DNA of 35,416 bases, from NCBI GenBank assembly GCA_050178915.1, contig JBFXFO010000024.1, forward strand, positions 1-35,416, in the 5' to 3' direction. Below, in pieces: positions 1-7,250 of this stretch. Within the stretch, counting starts at the first letter, position 1. The number at the start of each line of letters is the position of its first letter. Below the pieces are notes generated by a model. The model saw only the letters and a program-made list of their open reading frames with translations, was not told the DNA's origin and did no database searches. The stretch comes from JBFXAF01 sp050178915. GTDB lineage: Bacteria > Pseudomonadota > Alphaproteobacteria > Rhizobiales > Rhizobiaceae. Both the position numbers and the translations under genes were made by a program.

Positions 1-177
1 CGCCGCGTTCCCGCGCGACGGCACGTAGAAGTCGGACGGCGTGGCCAACCGCTCCAATCAGCGCTGCACGCCGGGCACGGCCGTCTCCCGGTCGGCCCAC
101 GACTTGTACGCGGCGCGCCGTATCCGTCCGGTCAGCCGGGCCGAGTCGGGCCATGCGCCAGCAATCCGGAGCTGGAC
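1..177. other. Left edge, no supported gene
   Basis: No reading frame here has convincing protein character. On the minus strand a short open stretch runs out of the window from about position 57, but only some 18 codons are visible and no motif can be recognised, so it may be the beginning of a neighbouring gene or chance. It lies downstream of the LysR gene and may contain that gene's termination region, although no clear hairpin with a T-run was found. Confidence 0.4.
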
Positions 178-1113
178 TCAAACCGGTGTCGGGCTCGCAC
201 GGATCGGGCGCGTGTCCCATTGCACGACCCTTCTGAGGAAGTCTGAGAGCGCTGCAGTCGCTGCGCTCGGCGGTTTGGCATTGCTCCACGCCATTCCGAT
301 ATCCATCGACGGGACCGGGTCGCTCAGTTCTCTGGTGTCGATGCGCGCGCCATCGAGCGACCACGGCCGATAGACCATGTCGGACAGGACGGTGATGCCG
401 ATTCCGGTGGCGACCATCGTGCGCACCGCCTCCACCGAACTCGTTTCGAAGATGACATTGGGTCGTGCGCCCATGCGCTCCCAGAACCGCTCCTGCGAGC
501 GCAGGGCCTCGTCCACCGTCAGGGCGATGTACGGAAAGTCGATGATGTCCTGGAAGCTCACCGATTGCCGGCGTGACAGCATGTGGCCGTCGGGCAGCCA
601 TAGCCGGCGTGGCGACCTGACAAGCAACTCATGCGCGATCCGTCTCGTATCGGCAAGGTTCGAGGTGAGGATCACCGCAAGGTCGAGTTCGTCGGAGACA
701 AGCGACCGTTCGATGTCGGCGCGGTCGGCCTCGAACGTCTTGATCCGGATCTGGGGCAGGGCGCGCAAGGCGCGGCCGAGGATGGGCCCGAAGAAATAGC
801 CGGCCACCGTGTAGCTGAGCCCCACGCGCACCTCGCCACGGGGTTCGGCTGGGCCTTCCGAAACCAGGCGCGTTGCTTCGTTCACCGCGGCGACAACGTG
901 CTCGGCATGCGCCAGGAAACGCGCGCCGGCATAGGTCAGCGCCATGCCTTGTGCCCGCCGCTCGAAGAGCGTGACCCCGAGCTGGTTCTCGAGCTGCCGG
1001 ATCGATGCCGTCACGGCCGACTGCGAAACGTTGAGTTCGACGGCCGCGCGGCTGACCTGCCCGGAGCGCGCCGTTGCGACGAAGTACCGGGCATTCTTGA
1101 GCGTGAACGTCAT
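178..1113 (-). CDS. LysR-family transcriptional regulator
   Basis: A 311-residue protein of usual LysR length. The N-terminus has the LysR winged helix-turn-helix, about residues 3-60, with the recognition segment VSRAAVELNVSQSAVTASIR followed by QLENQLGVTLFERR. The rest, about 90-295, fits the two-lobed periplasmic-binding-protein-like effector domain. LysR proteins usually activate a divergent neighbour in response to a small co-inducer. This gene is divergent from the pxpA-like gene at 1278, separated by an AT-rich gap, so it is the natural candidate regulator of the pxpA-ABC-amidase run. The ATG start lies about 10 nt after a GAGGGGG stretch on the coding strand. The family call is firm. 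The effector is unknown, but probably the transported compound or a breakdown product. Confidence 0.95.
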   Translation of the reverse strand: MTFTLKNARYFVATARSGQVSRAAVELNVSQSAVTASIRQLENQLGVTLFERRAQGMALTYAGARFLAHAEHVVAAVNEATRLVSEGPAEPRGEVRVGLSYTVAGYFFGPILGRALRALPQIRIKTFEADRADIERSLVSDELDLAVILTSNLADTRRIAHELLVRSPRRLWLPDGHMLSRRQSVSFQDIIDFPYIALTVDEALRSQERFWERMGARPNVIFETSSVEAVRTMVATGIGITVLSDMVYRPWSLDGARIDTRELSDPVPSMDIGMAWSNAKPPSAATAALSDFLRRVVQWDTRPIRASPTPV

Positions 1114-1277
1114 GTCGGAGGAGCCCCCTCAGCATTATCTGTTTTTTTTATACCCCAGCGCCACATTTACTATTTTACACGGGCCCGGGTTCCGGACAAC
1201 CTGCACGCACATCCTCGAATTTGGTGGTCTGTCCGCCAACGAACTCGTGGCCGACCGCGCCCGGAGAACGCATACGC
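1114..1277. promoter_or_regulatory. Divergent promoter region, LysR gene / pxpA-like gene
   Basis: This 164-bp gap separates two divergent genes and contains the most AT-rich tract of its neighbourhood (about 1133-1175, with an eight-T run), unlike the GC-rich flanks. LysR proteins normally bind such shared intergenic regions. No single T-N11-A palindrome stands out clearly enough to be named as the binding site, and no confident -35/-10 pair was assigned. Confidence 0.5.
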
Positions 1278-2015
1278 ATGCGCGAAGTTACCCTGAACTG
1301 CGACATGGGCGAGAGCTTCGGTCTCTACTCCTTCGGCGCCGATCGCGCGCTGATGCCCCTCATCGACACAGCGAATGTCGCGTGCGGATTCCACGGGTCC
1401 GACTTCAATCACATGCGCGAGACGGTGCGCCTCGCCAAGCAGCACGGCGTCACTGTCGGCGCACATCCCTCGCTGCCCGACCTGCAGGGCTTCGGCCGCC
1501 GCGAAATGGCGATCTCGCGCACCGAACTGGCGAACTGCATCCTCTATCAGGTCGGTGCGCTGTCAGGGTTCCTCGCGGCGGAAGGCATGAAGCTGTCGCA
1601 CATCAAGCCGCACGGGTCGCTGTACGGGATGACCGCGCGCGAAGACGACCTCGCGCACGCGGTCGCCGACGTGGCGGATGTGTTCAGAGTGCCGATCTTC
1701 GGCCTCGCCGGCACGGCACACGAAGCGGTCTACGCAGCGCGTGGACATGAACTCATCCCGGAGTTCTTCGCCGATCTCGACTACGACGAGGCGGGCAAGC
1801 TGATCATCACGCGCGAACACCATGCCGTGGATCCGGACCTCGTGCTGCAACGCACCATCGACGCGGTCGAGCATGGCCGCATCGTCACCGCCTCCGGAAA
1901 ACACATTCCACTGCGTGTCGGAACCATCTGCATTCATTCCGACACGCCAAATGCCGTCGAGATCGCCGGGGCAGTCGCGACGGGACTCAAGGGGAAACCC
2001 GCCCTGATTTCCTGA
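1278..2015 (+). CDS. pxpA: LamB/YcsF family protein, 5-oxoprolinase subunit A-like
   Basis: The 245-residue product matches the usual length of PxpA (LamB/YcsF family). It has the family hallmarks NCDMGESFG at residues 7-15, then ANVACGFHGSD, VGAHPSLPD, KPHGSLYG and a C-terminal IHSDTPNA. Known PxpA works with PxpB and PxpC to open 5-oxoproline with ATP, giving glutamate. Neither partner is in this window, so this protein may act on another lactam or cyclic amide, or use partners encoded elsewhere. The start was set at the internal ATG 1278 because homology begins there (MREVTLNCDMG) and GGAG lies upstream at 1263-1266. The upstream in-frame extension to 1221 looks non-coding. Only 18 bp separate it from the binding-protein gene, suggesting one operon. 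Cytoplasmic. Confidence 0.88.
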   Translation: MREVTLNCDMGESFGLYSFGADRALMPLIDTANVACGFHGSDFNHMRETVRLAKQHGVTVGAHPSLPDLQGFGRREMAISRTELANCILYQVGALSGFLAAEGMKLSHIKPHGSLYGMTAREDDLAHAVADVADVFRVPIFGLAGTAHEAVYAARGHELIPEFFADLDYDEAGKLIITREHHAVDPDLVLQRTIDAVEHGRIVTASGKHIPLRVGTICIHSDTPNAVEIAGAVATGLKGKPALIS

Positions 2016-2033
2016 GAATGGGAGACTGAAGAA

Positions 2034-3107
2034 ATGAGATTCGTCACATCTGAGACAACACAGAAATCGCAACGGCTTTCGCTGGGCTTCGCCGCTCTCG
2101 TGATGGCCGCCGTCAGTTTCAGCCCTGTCGCCGCCCTGGCGCAGAGCAGCCCGGCAGCCGACGCGGTGATCGCGTTCGACAAGGCCGGCGCCAAGGTCAG
2201 CAAGCCGGCCCGCATCGCCTACCTCACCGAGTGCGCACAGAACGGCTACTGCCAGGCTCGCCTCAAGGGCATCGAGGACGCTGCCGCCAAGTTCGGCTTC
2301 GAGTTCAAGCTCTTCGACGCCAACTTCAATCCGGCAGAGCAGCTGAAGCAGGTCCAGAACGCGGCAGCCGAGGGCTTCGACGGCTACATCCTGGCCCCGA
2401 CTGCTGCGGCTCAGGCCTGCACCATGTGGAAGCAGTTCCTCGTTCCGACCGGCAAGCCGGTGGTGACCGTCGATCTCCCGATGTGCGGCGATATCGATTA
2501 CACTGCAGGCTTGGCCGGCACCGTCACGATGCAGCGCCAGGGCTTCTTCGACGCGCATGTCGACAACGCCTTCGCATCCTGCGATGGCCCCTGCAAGGTT
2601 GCCGCCGTTGGTGGTTTCGTCGGTTCGGATCTGTTCAACCTTTGGGAGCAGGCGATCAAGAACGGCGTCGCGAAGCACCCGAACGTCGAGGTGGTCGTTG
2701 ATCAGCCGGGCAACTTCGATCCGCGCACCGCGCTGCGCGTGGTCCAGGACGGCCTCAACGCCCATCCCGACATCAGCGTCGTCATCTCGCCCTGGGACGA
2801 CATGACCCGTGGCGCCGAGCAGGCGGTGACCTCCGTCGGCAAGCTGCCCGGCAAGGACGTCCGCATCTATTCGATCGGCGGCACCAAGGACGCCGTGCAG
2901 CGCGTCAAGGACGGCAGCTACAACGGCACCAGCATCCTTCTGCCGTGGGAAGAGAGCTACTATGGCGCGGTAGCTCTGGTGATGGCGCTCGAAGGCAAGC
3001 CCGTCAACGCGTACATCGATGAAGCGCTGCTGCCGACGGTAACGGAAGGACCGGGCAGCGTTTTCATCACCAAGGAAAACGCCGACAAGTTCTCGCCGAA
3101 CTATTGA
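2034..3107 (+). CDS. Ribose-type ABC transporter substrate-binding protein
   Basis: A 357-residue periplasmic binding protein of the ribose/sugar type (type 1 fold). The N-terminus is a signal peptide, basic then hydrophobic, with a likely cleavage after VAALA near residue 36. The mature part has the fold's alternating pattern, for example RIAYLTECAQNGY at the start, LKQVQNAAAEGFDGYILAP, and a C-terminal lobe with VISPWDDMTRGAEQAV. The mature protein contains six cysteines (ECAQNGYC, QACTM, PMCGD, SCDGPC), many for this family, and they could form disulfides in the periplasm. The start ATG follows a GGGAG box. It is the first gene of a binding protein, ATPase, permease set. In this context the ligand may well be an amide, lactam or polar heterocycle rather than a sugar. 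Confidence 0.9.
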   Translation: MRFVTSETTQKSQRLSLGFAALVMAAVSFSPVAALAQSSPAADAVIAFDKAGAKVSKPARIAYLTECAQNGYCQARLKGIEDAAAKFGFEFKLFDANFNPAEQLKQVQNAAAEGFDGYILAPTAAAQACTMWKQFLVPTGKPVVTVDLPMCGDIDYTAGLAGTVTMQRQGFFDAHVDNAFASCDGPCKVAAVGGFVGSDLFNLWEQAIKNGVAKHPNVEVVVDQPGNFDPRTALRVVQDGLNAHPDISVVISPWDDMTRGAEQAVTSVGKLPGKDVRIYSIGGTKDAVQRVKDGSYNGTSILLPWEESYYGAVALVMALEGKPVNAYIDEALLPTVTEGPGSVFITKENADKFSPNY

Positions 3108-3114
3108 GGCGGGC

Positions 3115-4650
3115 ATGAGCACGAACCTCGCTCGCCAGCCCGACACTTCCGCAGTGCTTGCCCTTGCCCTGAAGGCGGTCGGCAAGCGCTTCCCGGGCGT
3201 GGTGGCGCTGGACAACGTCGATCTCGATGTGTGGTCGGGCGAGGTTCACGGGCTTGTCGGCGAAAATGGCGCCGGCAAGTCCACGCTCATCAAGACGATT
3301 ACCGGGGCAGAGCGACCGGACACTGGAGAGATCCGCATCTTCGGCGATCCGGCGCGGGATCAGACGATCCACGATCGCCGCGCATCCGGCGTATCGGCGA
3401 TCTATCAGGAACTCACCATCGTGCCGCACCTGTCGGCGGCGGCGAACGTGCTTCTTGGCAATCCGCCACGCCGCGGTCTGTTCGTGCGACGGCGCGCGCT
3501 GAAGGAAGAATTCCTCGCTCTGGCCAGGCGGCTCGGATTGTCGATCGATCCGGACGCGCCGGCGGGCGAGTTGTCGGTCGCCGACCGCCAGATGATCGAG
3601 ATCATGCGGGCGCTGGCGACCGACTGCCGCGTCCTCATCATGGACGAGCCGACGGCGACGCTCGGACCCGCCGAACGCGCGAAGCTCTACGAAGTCGTTC
3701 GCGAGCTTCGCATGCAGGGCGTCGCCATCATCTATATCTCGCACGATCTCGACGAAGTGCTGGAGCTCTCCGACCGCATCTCCGTGATGCGCGCCGGCCG
3801 GTTGGTTGCAACGGACCTGCGGGAGGGCTGGAGCAAGGAGCGCATGGTTGGCGCCATGATCGGAGAAAAGCAGCTCAGGCCGGCGCCGCGGTCGCGGCGC
3901 GACGCGTCGGAAGAGCTGCTGCGTGTTGAAGATCTGCGCGTGCCGGGGCGCATCGACGGGATCAGCTTCAGTGTGAACAAAGGCGAGATCGTCGGCATAG
4001 CCGGATTGGTCGGCGCCGGTCGCACCGAGGTGCTGCGCGCCATAGCCGGAGCCGACCCATCGGCCACCGGCCGGCTCACGCTTGGCGGTATGGCGTCCGG
4101 CCTTTATGCAAACGTACGATCCGCGATCCGCGACGGCATCGTGCTCGTGCCGGAGGACCGCAAGCGTTACGGCTTCGTGCCGTTGCTGTCCGGAGTCGAC
4201 AATGTGGCGTTGACCGATCTGGCGAAGGTGACGGGCGGCACCGGTGTGGTGCGGCGCTACGCCAGTTCAGAACTCGCGAAAGGCACCACCCGCGCGCTGG
4301 GCTTCAACCCGGACCGCCTGGGCCAGCCGGTCGGGACGCTGTCCGGCGGCAACCAGCAGAAGCTGGTGATCGGCAAGTGGCTGCACCGCGCCCCGCGCCT
4401 GCTGTTGCTGGATGAGCCGACACGCGGCGTCGATATCGGCGCCAAGGCTGAAATCTATGCCTCGATCCGCGCGCTCGCGGACCAGGGGCTGAGCGTGATT
4501 CTGGTTTCGTCCGAGCTGGAAGAGGTTGCCGAGCAGTCAGACCGCGTTCTGGTGCTGGCCCGGCAAGGCCTCGTGGCGACGCTGTCGAGGGAGGAGGCAA
4601 CGGTCGAAAGGATGCTGTCCCTGATCTTCGCGGTCGAGGGGGCGGCATGA
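3115..4650 (+). CDS. Ribose-type ABC transporter double ATP-binding protein
   Basis: A 511-residue RbsA/MglA-type ATPase with two nucleotide-binding domains in one chain. The first has Walker A GENGAGKST (49-57), a Q-loop at YQELTIV, signature LSVADRQ (153-159) and Walker B LIMDEPT (about 174-180). The second has the degenerate Walker A normal for this family (GIAGLVGAGRTE, about 294-305), signature LSGGNQQK (409-416) and an intact Walker B LLLLDEPTRGVD (429-440). It powers import through the permease encoded next. It starts 7 bp after the binding-protein stop behind a GAGG that overlaps that stop, and its own stop overlaps the permease start (ATGA), indicating translational coupling. Membrane-associated on the cytoplasmic side. 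Confidence 0.94.
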   Translation: MSTNLARQPDTSAVLALALKAVGKRFPGVVALDNVDLDVWSGEVHGLVGENGAGKSTLIKTITGAERPDTGEIRIFGDPARDQTIHDRRASGVSAIYQELTIVPHLSAAANVLLGNPPRRGLFVRRRALKEEFLALARRLGLSIDPDAPAGELSVADRQMIEIMRALATDCRVLIMDEPTATLGPAERAKLYEVVRELRMQGVAIIYISHDLDEVLELSDRISVMRAGRLVATDLREGWSKERMVGAMIGEKQLRPAPRSRRDASEELLRVEDLRVPGRIDGISFSVNKGEIVGIAGLVGAGRTEVLRAIAGADPSATGRLTLGGMASGLYANVRSAIRDGIVLVPEDRKRYGFVPLLSGVDNVALTDLAKVTGGTGVVRRYASSELAKGTTRALGFNPDRLGQPVGTLSGGNQQKLVIGKWLHRAPRLLLLDEPTRGVDIGAKAEIYASIRALADQGLSVILVSSELEEVAEQSDRVLVLARQGLVATLSREEATVERMLSLIFAVEGAA

Positions 4651-5645
4651 GCCTGCTGACGAAAAAGGGAGTGGGGCGCGTGGAAGCGGAACGGCAGGAC
4701 CCGGCGAGATCGGTGGCAAGACTCATGCGCAATCACGCGATCACGCTGGTCGCGATCTTGCTCGTCATTGCAGTCACCATCGGCAATCCGAATTTCATAT
4801 CCTACTTCAACATCGCCAACATCCTTTCGCAGTGGGCTCCGGCGGCGCTGATGGCGATCGGGATGACCTACGTCATCATCGCCGGCGGTTTCGATCTGTC
4901 GCTGGCGGCCGCCTACTCCTTCTGTGCCGTCGTGGCGGCGATGGTGGCCCAGGAACACGCGGCCAGCATCGCATTTCTCGCCGCCGTTCTGGCCGGCTGC
5001 GCGATCGGAATCACGAATGCCGTCCTGATTGCGCGTTTCGACGTCAATCCGTTCATCACGACGGTCGGCACCGGCTTCATCGTGACCGGCATCACCTTCG
5101 TGGTGACCGGCAATGCCGCGTTCATCGTTTCCGATCCGGCCTTCTCCGTGCTGGGAGCGGAACGCATCTACGGGATGCCCTACTCCGGCATCCTGCTCAT
5201 CGTCGCGTTCATCATCGCGGCGTTTGTCCTGTCGCGCACGGTCTACGGCCATCTGATCTACGCCGTCGGCGGAAATGCCGACGCGAGCCGGCTGTCAGGC
5301 ATCCGCGTGCCGATCGTTGTCGGCAGCACCTATGTCCTGCTCGGTGCGCTAACCGGGATTGCCGGCTACATCTCCGCGTCGCAGCTGAACTCGGCGCAGG
5401 CGAACATGGACCCGAACATCCTGTTCGACGTGCTGACCATCGTCATCGTCGGCGGCACGCCACTTGGTGGCGGGGTCGGATCGATCTTCCGCACAGTGGT
5501 GGGGCTCGTCATCATTGCCACCATCAGCAACGGCTTCGTGCTGCTGAACATCAGCCCATTCTACCAGAACATCATCAAGGGCGCGCTCATCGTCGGCGCA
5601 CTCGTACTCGACTCGCAACTGAAGAAGATCGTGCGCGCGAAGTAG
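4647..5645 (+). CDS. Ribose-type ABC transporter permease
   Basis: A 332-residue, strongly hydrophobic inner-membrane protein of the RbsC branched-chain/sugar permease family. The family landmarks are visible: AIGMTYVIIAGGFDLS in the early membrane segments, the cytoplasmic loop YAVGGNADASRLSGI that contacts the ATPase, and a late VIVGGTPLGGGVGSI segment. About eight to ten membrane segments are expected. A basic cytoplasmic N-terminus of about 30 residues precedes the first one. The ATG overlaps the stop of the ATPase gene by four bases and has a GAGGGGG box at 4636-4642. It is the last of the three transporter genes, and the amidase follows 27 bp later, most likely on the same transcript. 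Confidence 0.93.
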   Translation: MSLLTKKGVGRVEAERQDPARSVARLMRNHAITLVAILLVIAVTIGNPNFISYFNIANILSQWAPAALMAIGMTYVIIAGGFDLSLAAAYSFCAVVAAMVAQEHAASIAFLAAVLAGCAIGITNAVLIARFDVNPFITTVGTGFIVTGITFVVTGNAAFIVSDPAFSVLGAERIYGMPYSGILLIVAFIIAAFVLSRTVYGHLIYAVGGNADASRLSGIRVPIVVGSTYVLLGALTGIAGYISASQLNSAQANMDPNILFDVLTIVIVGGTPLGGGVGSIFRTVVGLVIIATISNGFVLLNISPFYQNIIKGALIVGALVLDSQLKKIVRAK

Positions 5646-5672
5646 GCGTCGCGACAACAAAAGGGGAAAGCC

Positions 5673-7169
5673 ATGGCCACGAACGCAAAGACCTTCGACG
5701 TCGTCGAGACGACAATCGACGACATTCACGCCGCCTACAGGTCGGGTGCGCTGACGTCCAAGGCGCTGGTGCAGCTCTTCATCGACCGGATTGACGCCGT
5801 CGACAAGGCGGGGCCGAAGCTGAATTCGATCATCTCGGTCAACCCCAAGGCGATTGCCGCCGCCGAGGAGCTCGATGCCGAGTATGCACGGACGGGCAAG
5901 TTCAAGGGCCCGCTGCATGGCATTCCGGTCCTCGTGAAGGACCAGGTGGAAACGAAGGACGTGATGACGACGTTCGGCTCGATCGCACAGGACGGCTATC
6001 AGCCTGCCGACGACGCGACCGCCATCAAGCAGCTCAAGGCAGCCGGCGCGATCATCCTGGCAAAGACGGCCATGCCGGACTTCGCCTCGTCGTGGTTCGC
6101 ATTCTGCTCCAAGATCGGCGAAACCAAGAACCCCTACGTGCTGGAACGCGATCCCGGCGGCTCGAGCGGCGGCACCGCGGCGGCCGTGGCGGCCAGCCTC
6201 GGGGTGGTCGGCATCGGCGAGGACACGGGCGGCTCGATCCGCCTGCCTGCCAGCTTCACCAACCTTGTCGGCGTGCGTGTCACGCCCGGTCTGATCAGCC
6301 GCAACGGCATGTCGCCGCTCGTCGTCTTCCAGGATACGGCCGGCCCGATGGCCCGCACCGTGAAGGACGCAGCGCTGCTGCTGGACTCCATGATTGGCTA
6401 CGATCCTACGGACGAATACACGATCGCTGCACTGATCGCGAACCAGAAGACCAGCTATGTCGACGCAATGGACGCCGACAGCATGAAGGGCGCACGCATC
6501 GGTGTCGTCCGCAACGCCTTTGGTGCAAACGACAACCCCGAAGCAGCTCCGGTCAATGCCGTCACCGAAGCGGCACTGGCGAAACTCAAGGCCGCCGGCG
6601 CCGTTCTCGTCGATGTCGAGATCCCGGACCTGATGGATCACATCCTCGCGACGTCGCTCTACGGCTCGCATTCGCGGCACGACATCAACAAGTTCCTGGC
6701 CTCGCGCCCGACGATGCCCGTGAAGTCGCTGGAAGACGTCAAGGCGCAGGGGAAGTTCGACCCGTCGCTCGACCTGCTGCTGGAGATTTTCGACGGCCCG
6801 TCGAAGCCCGAGGACGATCCGGAGTACTTCCAGAAGCTGGCCGCGCGCGACCGGTTCCAGCGTCTGGTCGTCAACATCATTGGCAAGCACGAGCTCGACG
6901 CGATGGTGTTCCCGTGCGTGCAGGTCGTTCCGCCGACCAAGGACGAGGTGCGCGCCGGCAAGCACCGTGTGCTGGAATATCCGACCAATACGCTGATCGC
7001 CGCGCAGACATGGCTGCCGTCGATCTGCATGCCGGCCGGGTTCACCGATGCCGACATCCCGGTCGGCATCGAGCTGGTCGTGCTGCCGTACCGCGAACCC
7101 GAACTGTTCCGCCTCGGAGCCGGCTTCGAGAAGGTGGTCGGAGCGCGCCGGGCGCCAAAGTATCTCTGA
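5673..7169 (+). CDS. Amidase-signature family hydrolase
   Basis: A 498-residue amidase-signature enzyme. The Lys-cisSer-Ser triad can be placed at K89 (GIPVLVKD), S164 (DPGGSSGG) and S188 (DTGGSIRLPA). The 75- and 24-residue spacings agree with the fatty-acid-amide-hydrolase pattern. The family hydrolyses a carboxamide to acid plus ammonia or amine. Some members are GatA, but no gatB or gatC is present and the transporter context favours a catabolic amidase. The ATG start follows an AAGGGGAAAG box and closely follows the permease. There is no signal peptide, so the enzyme probably acts in the cytoplasm on the imported compound. An inverted repeat lies just downstream at 7203-7230. The exact substrate cannot be read from sequence. 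Confidence 0.93.
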   Translation: MATNAKTFDVVETTIDDIHAAYRSGALTSKALVQLFIDRIDAVDKAGPKLNSIISVNPKAIAAAEELDAEYARTGKFKGPLHGIPVLVKDQVETKDVMTTFGSIAQDGYQPADDATAIKQLKAAGAIILAKTAMPDFASSWFAFCSKIGETKNPYVLERDPGGSSGGTAAAVAASLGVVGIGEDTGGSIRLPASFTNLVGVRVTPGLISRNGMSPLVVFQDTAGPMARTVKDAALLLDSMIGYDPTDEYTIAALIANQKTSYVDAMDADSMKGARIGVVRNAFGANDNPEAAPVNAVTEAALAKLKAAGAVLVDVEIPDLMDHILATSLYGSHSRHDINKFLASRPTMPVKSLEDVKAQGKFDPSLDLLLEIFDGPSKPEDDPEYFQKLAARDRFQRLVVNIIGKHELDAMVFPCVQVVPPTKDEVRAGKHRVLEYPTNTLIAAQTWLPSICMPAGFTDADIPVGIELVVLPYREPELFRLGAGFEKVVGARRAPKYL

Positions 7170-7202
7170 CGCGCGAGCGTCAACGGATATCAAGAAGAAC
7201 CA

Positions 7203-7230
7203 GCATCACGGTGGCGTGCCACCGTGATGC
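7203..7230 (+). other. Perfect 13-bp inverted repeat between amidase and oxidoreductase genes
   Basis: GCATCACGGTGGC (7203-7215) is followed after two bases by its exact reverse complement (7218-7230). In RNA this would be a very stable hairpin with a small loop. It lies 33 bp after the amidase stop and just before the preferred GTG start of the next gene at 7251. There is no T-run, so it is not a classical intrinsic terminator. It could block 3' exonucleases or tune expression of the downstream gene. Confidence 0.6.
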
Positions 7231-7250
7231 CCGGCTGGTCGAGGCGCGAA

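Noticed and set aside
1563..3215. Minus-strand open frame of 550 codons
   Set aside because: Antisense to the PxpA-like and binding-protein genes, with no domain pattern.
5673..7169. GatA subunit of aminoacyl-tRNA amidotransferase
   Set aside because: It shares the amidase-signature fold, but gatB and gatC are absent and the gene follows an ABC importer, so a catabolic amidase is preferred.
5349..7193. Long minus-strand open frame of 614 codons opposite the amidase and permease genes
   Set aside because: It lies wholly antisense to clear amidase and permease genes, is rich in Arg, His, Asp and Val from GC-rich codon shadows, and has no recognisable motif.
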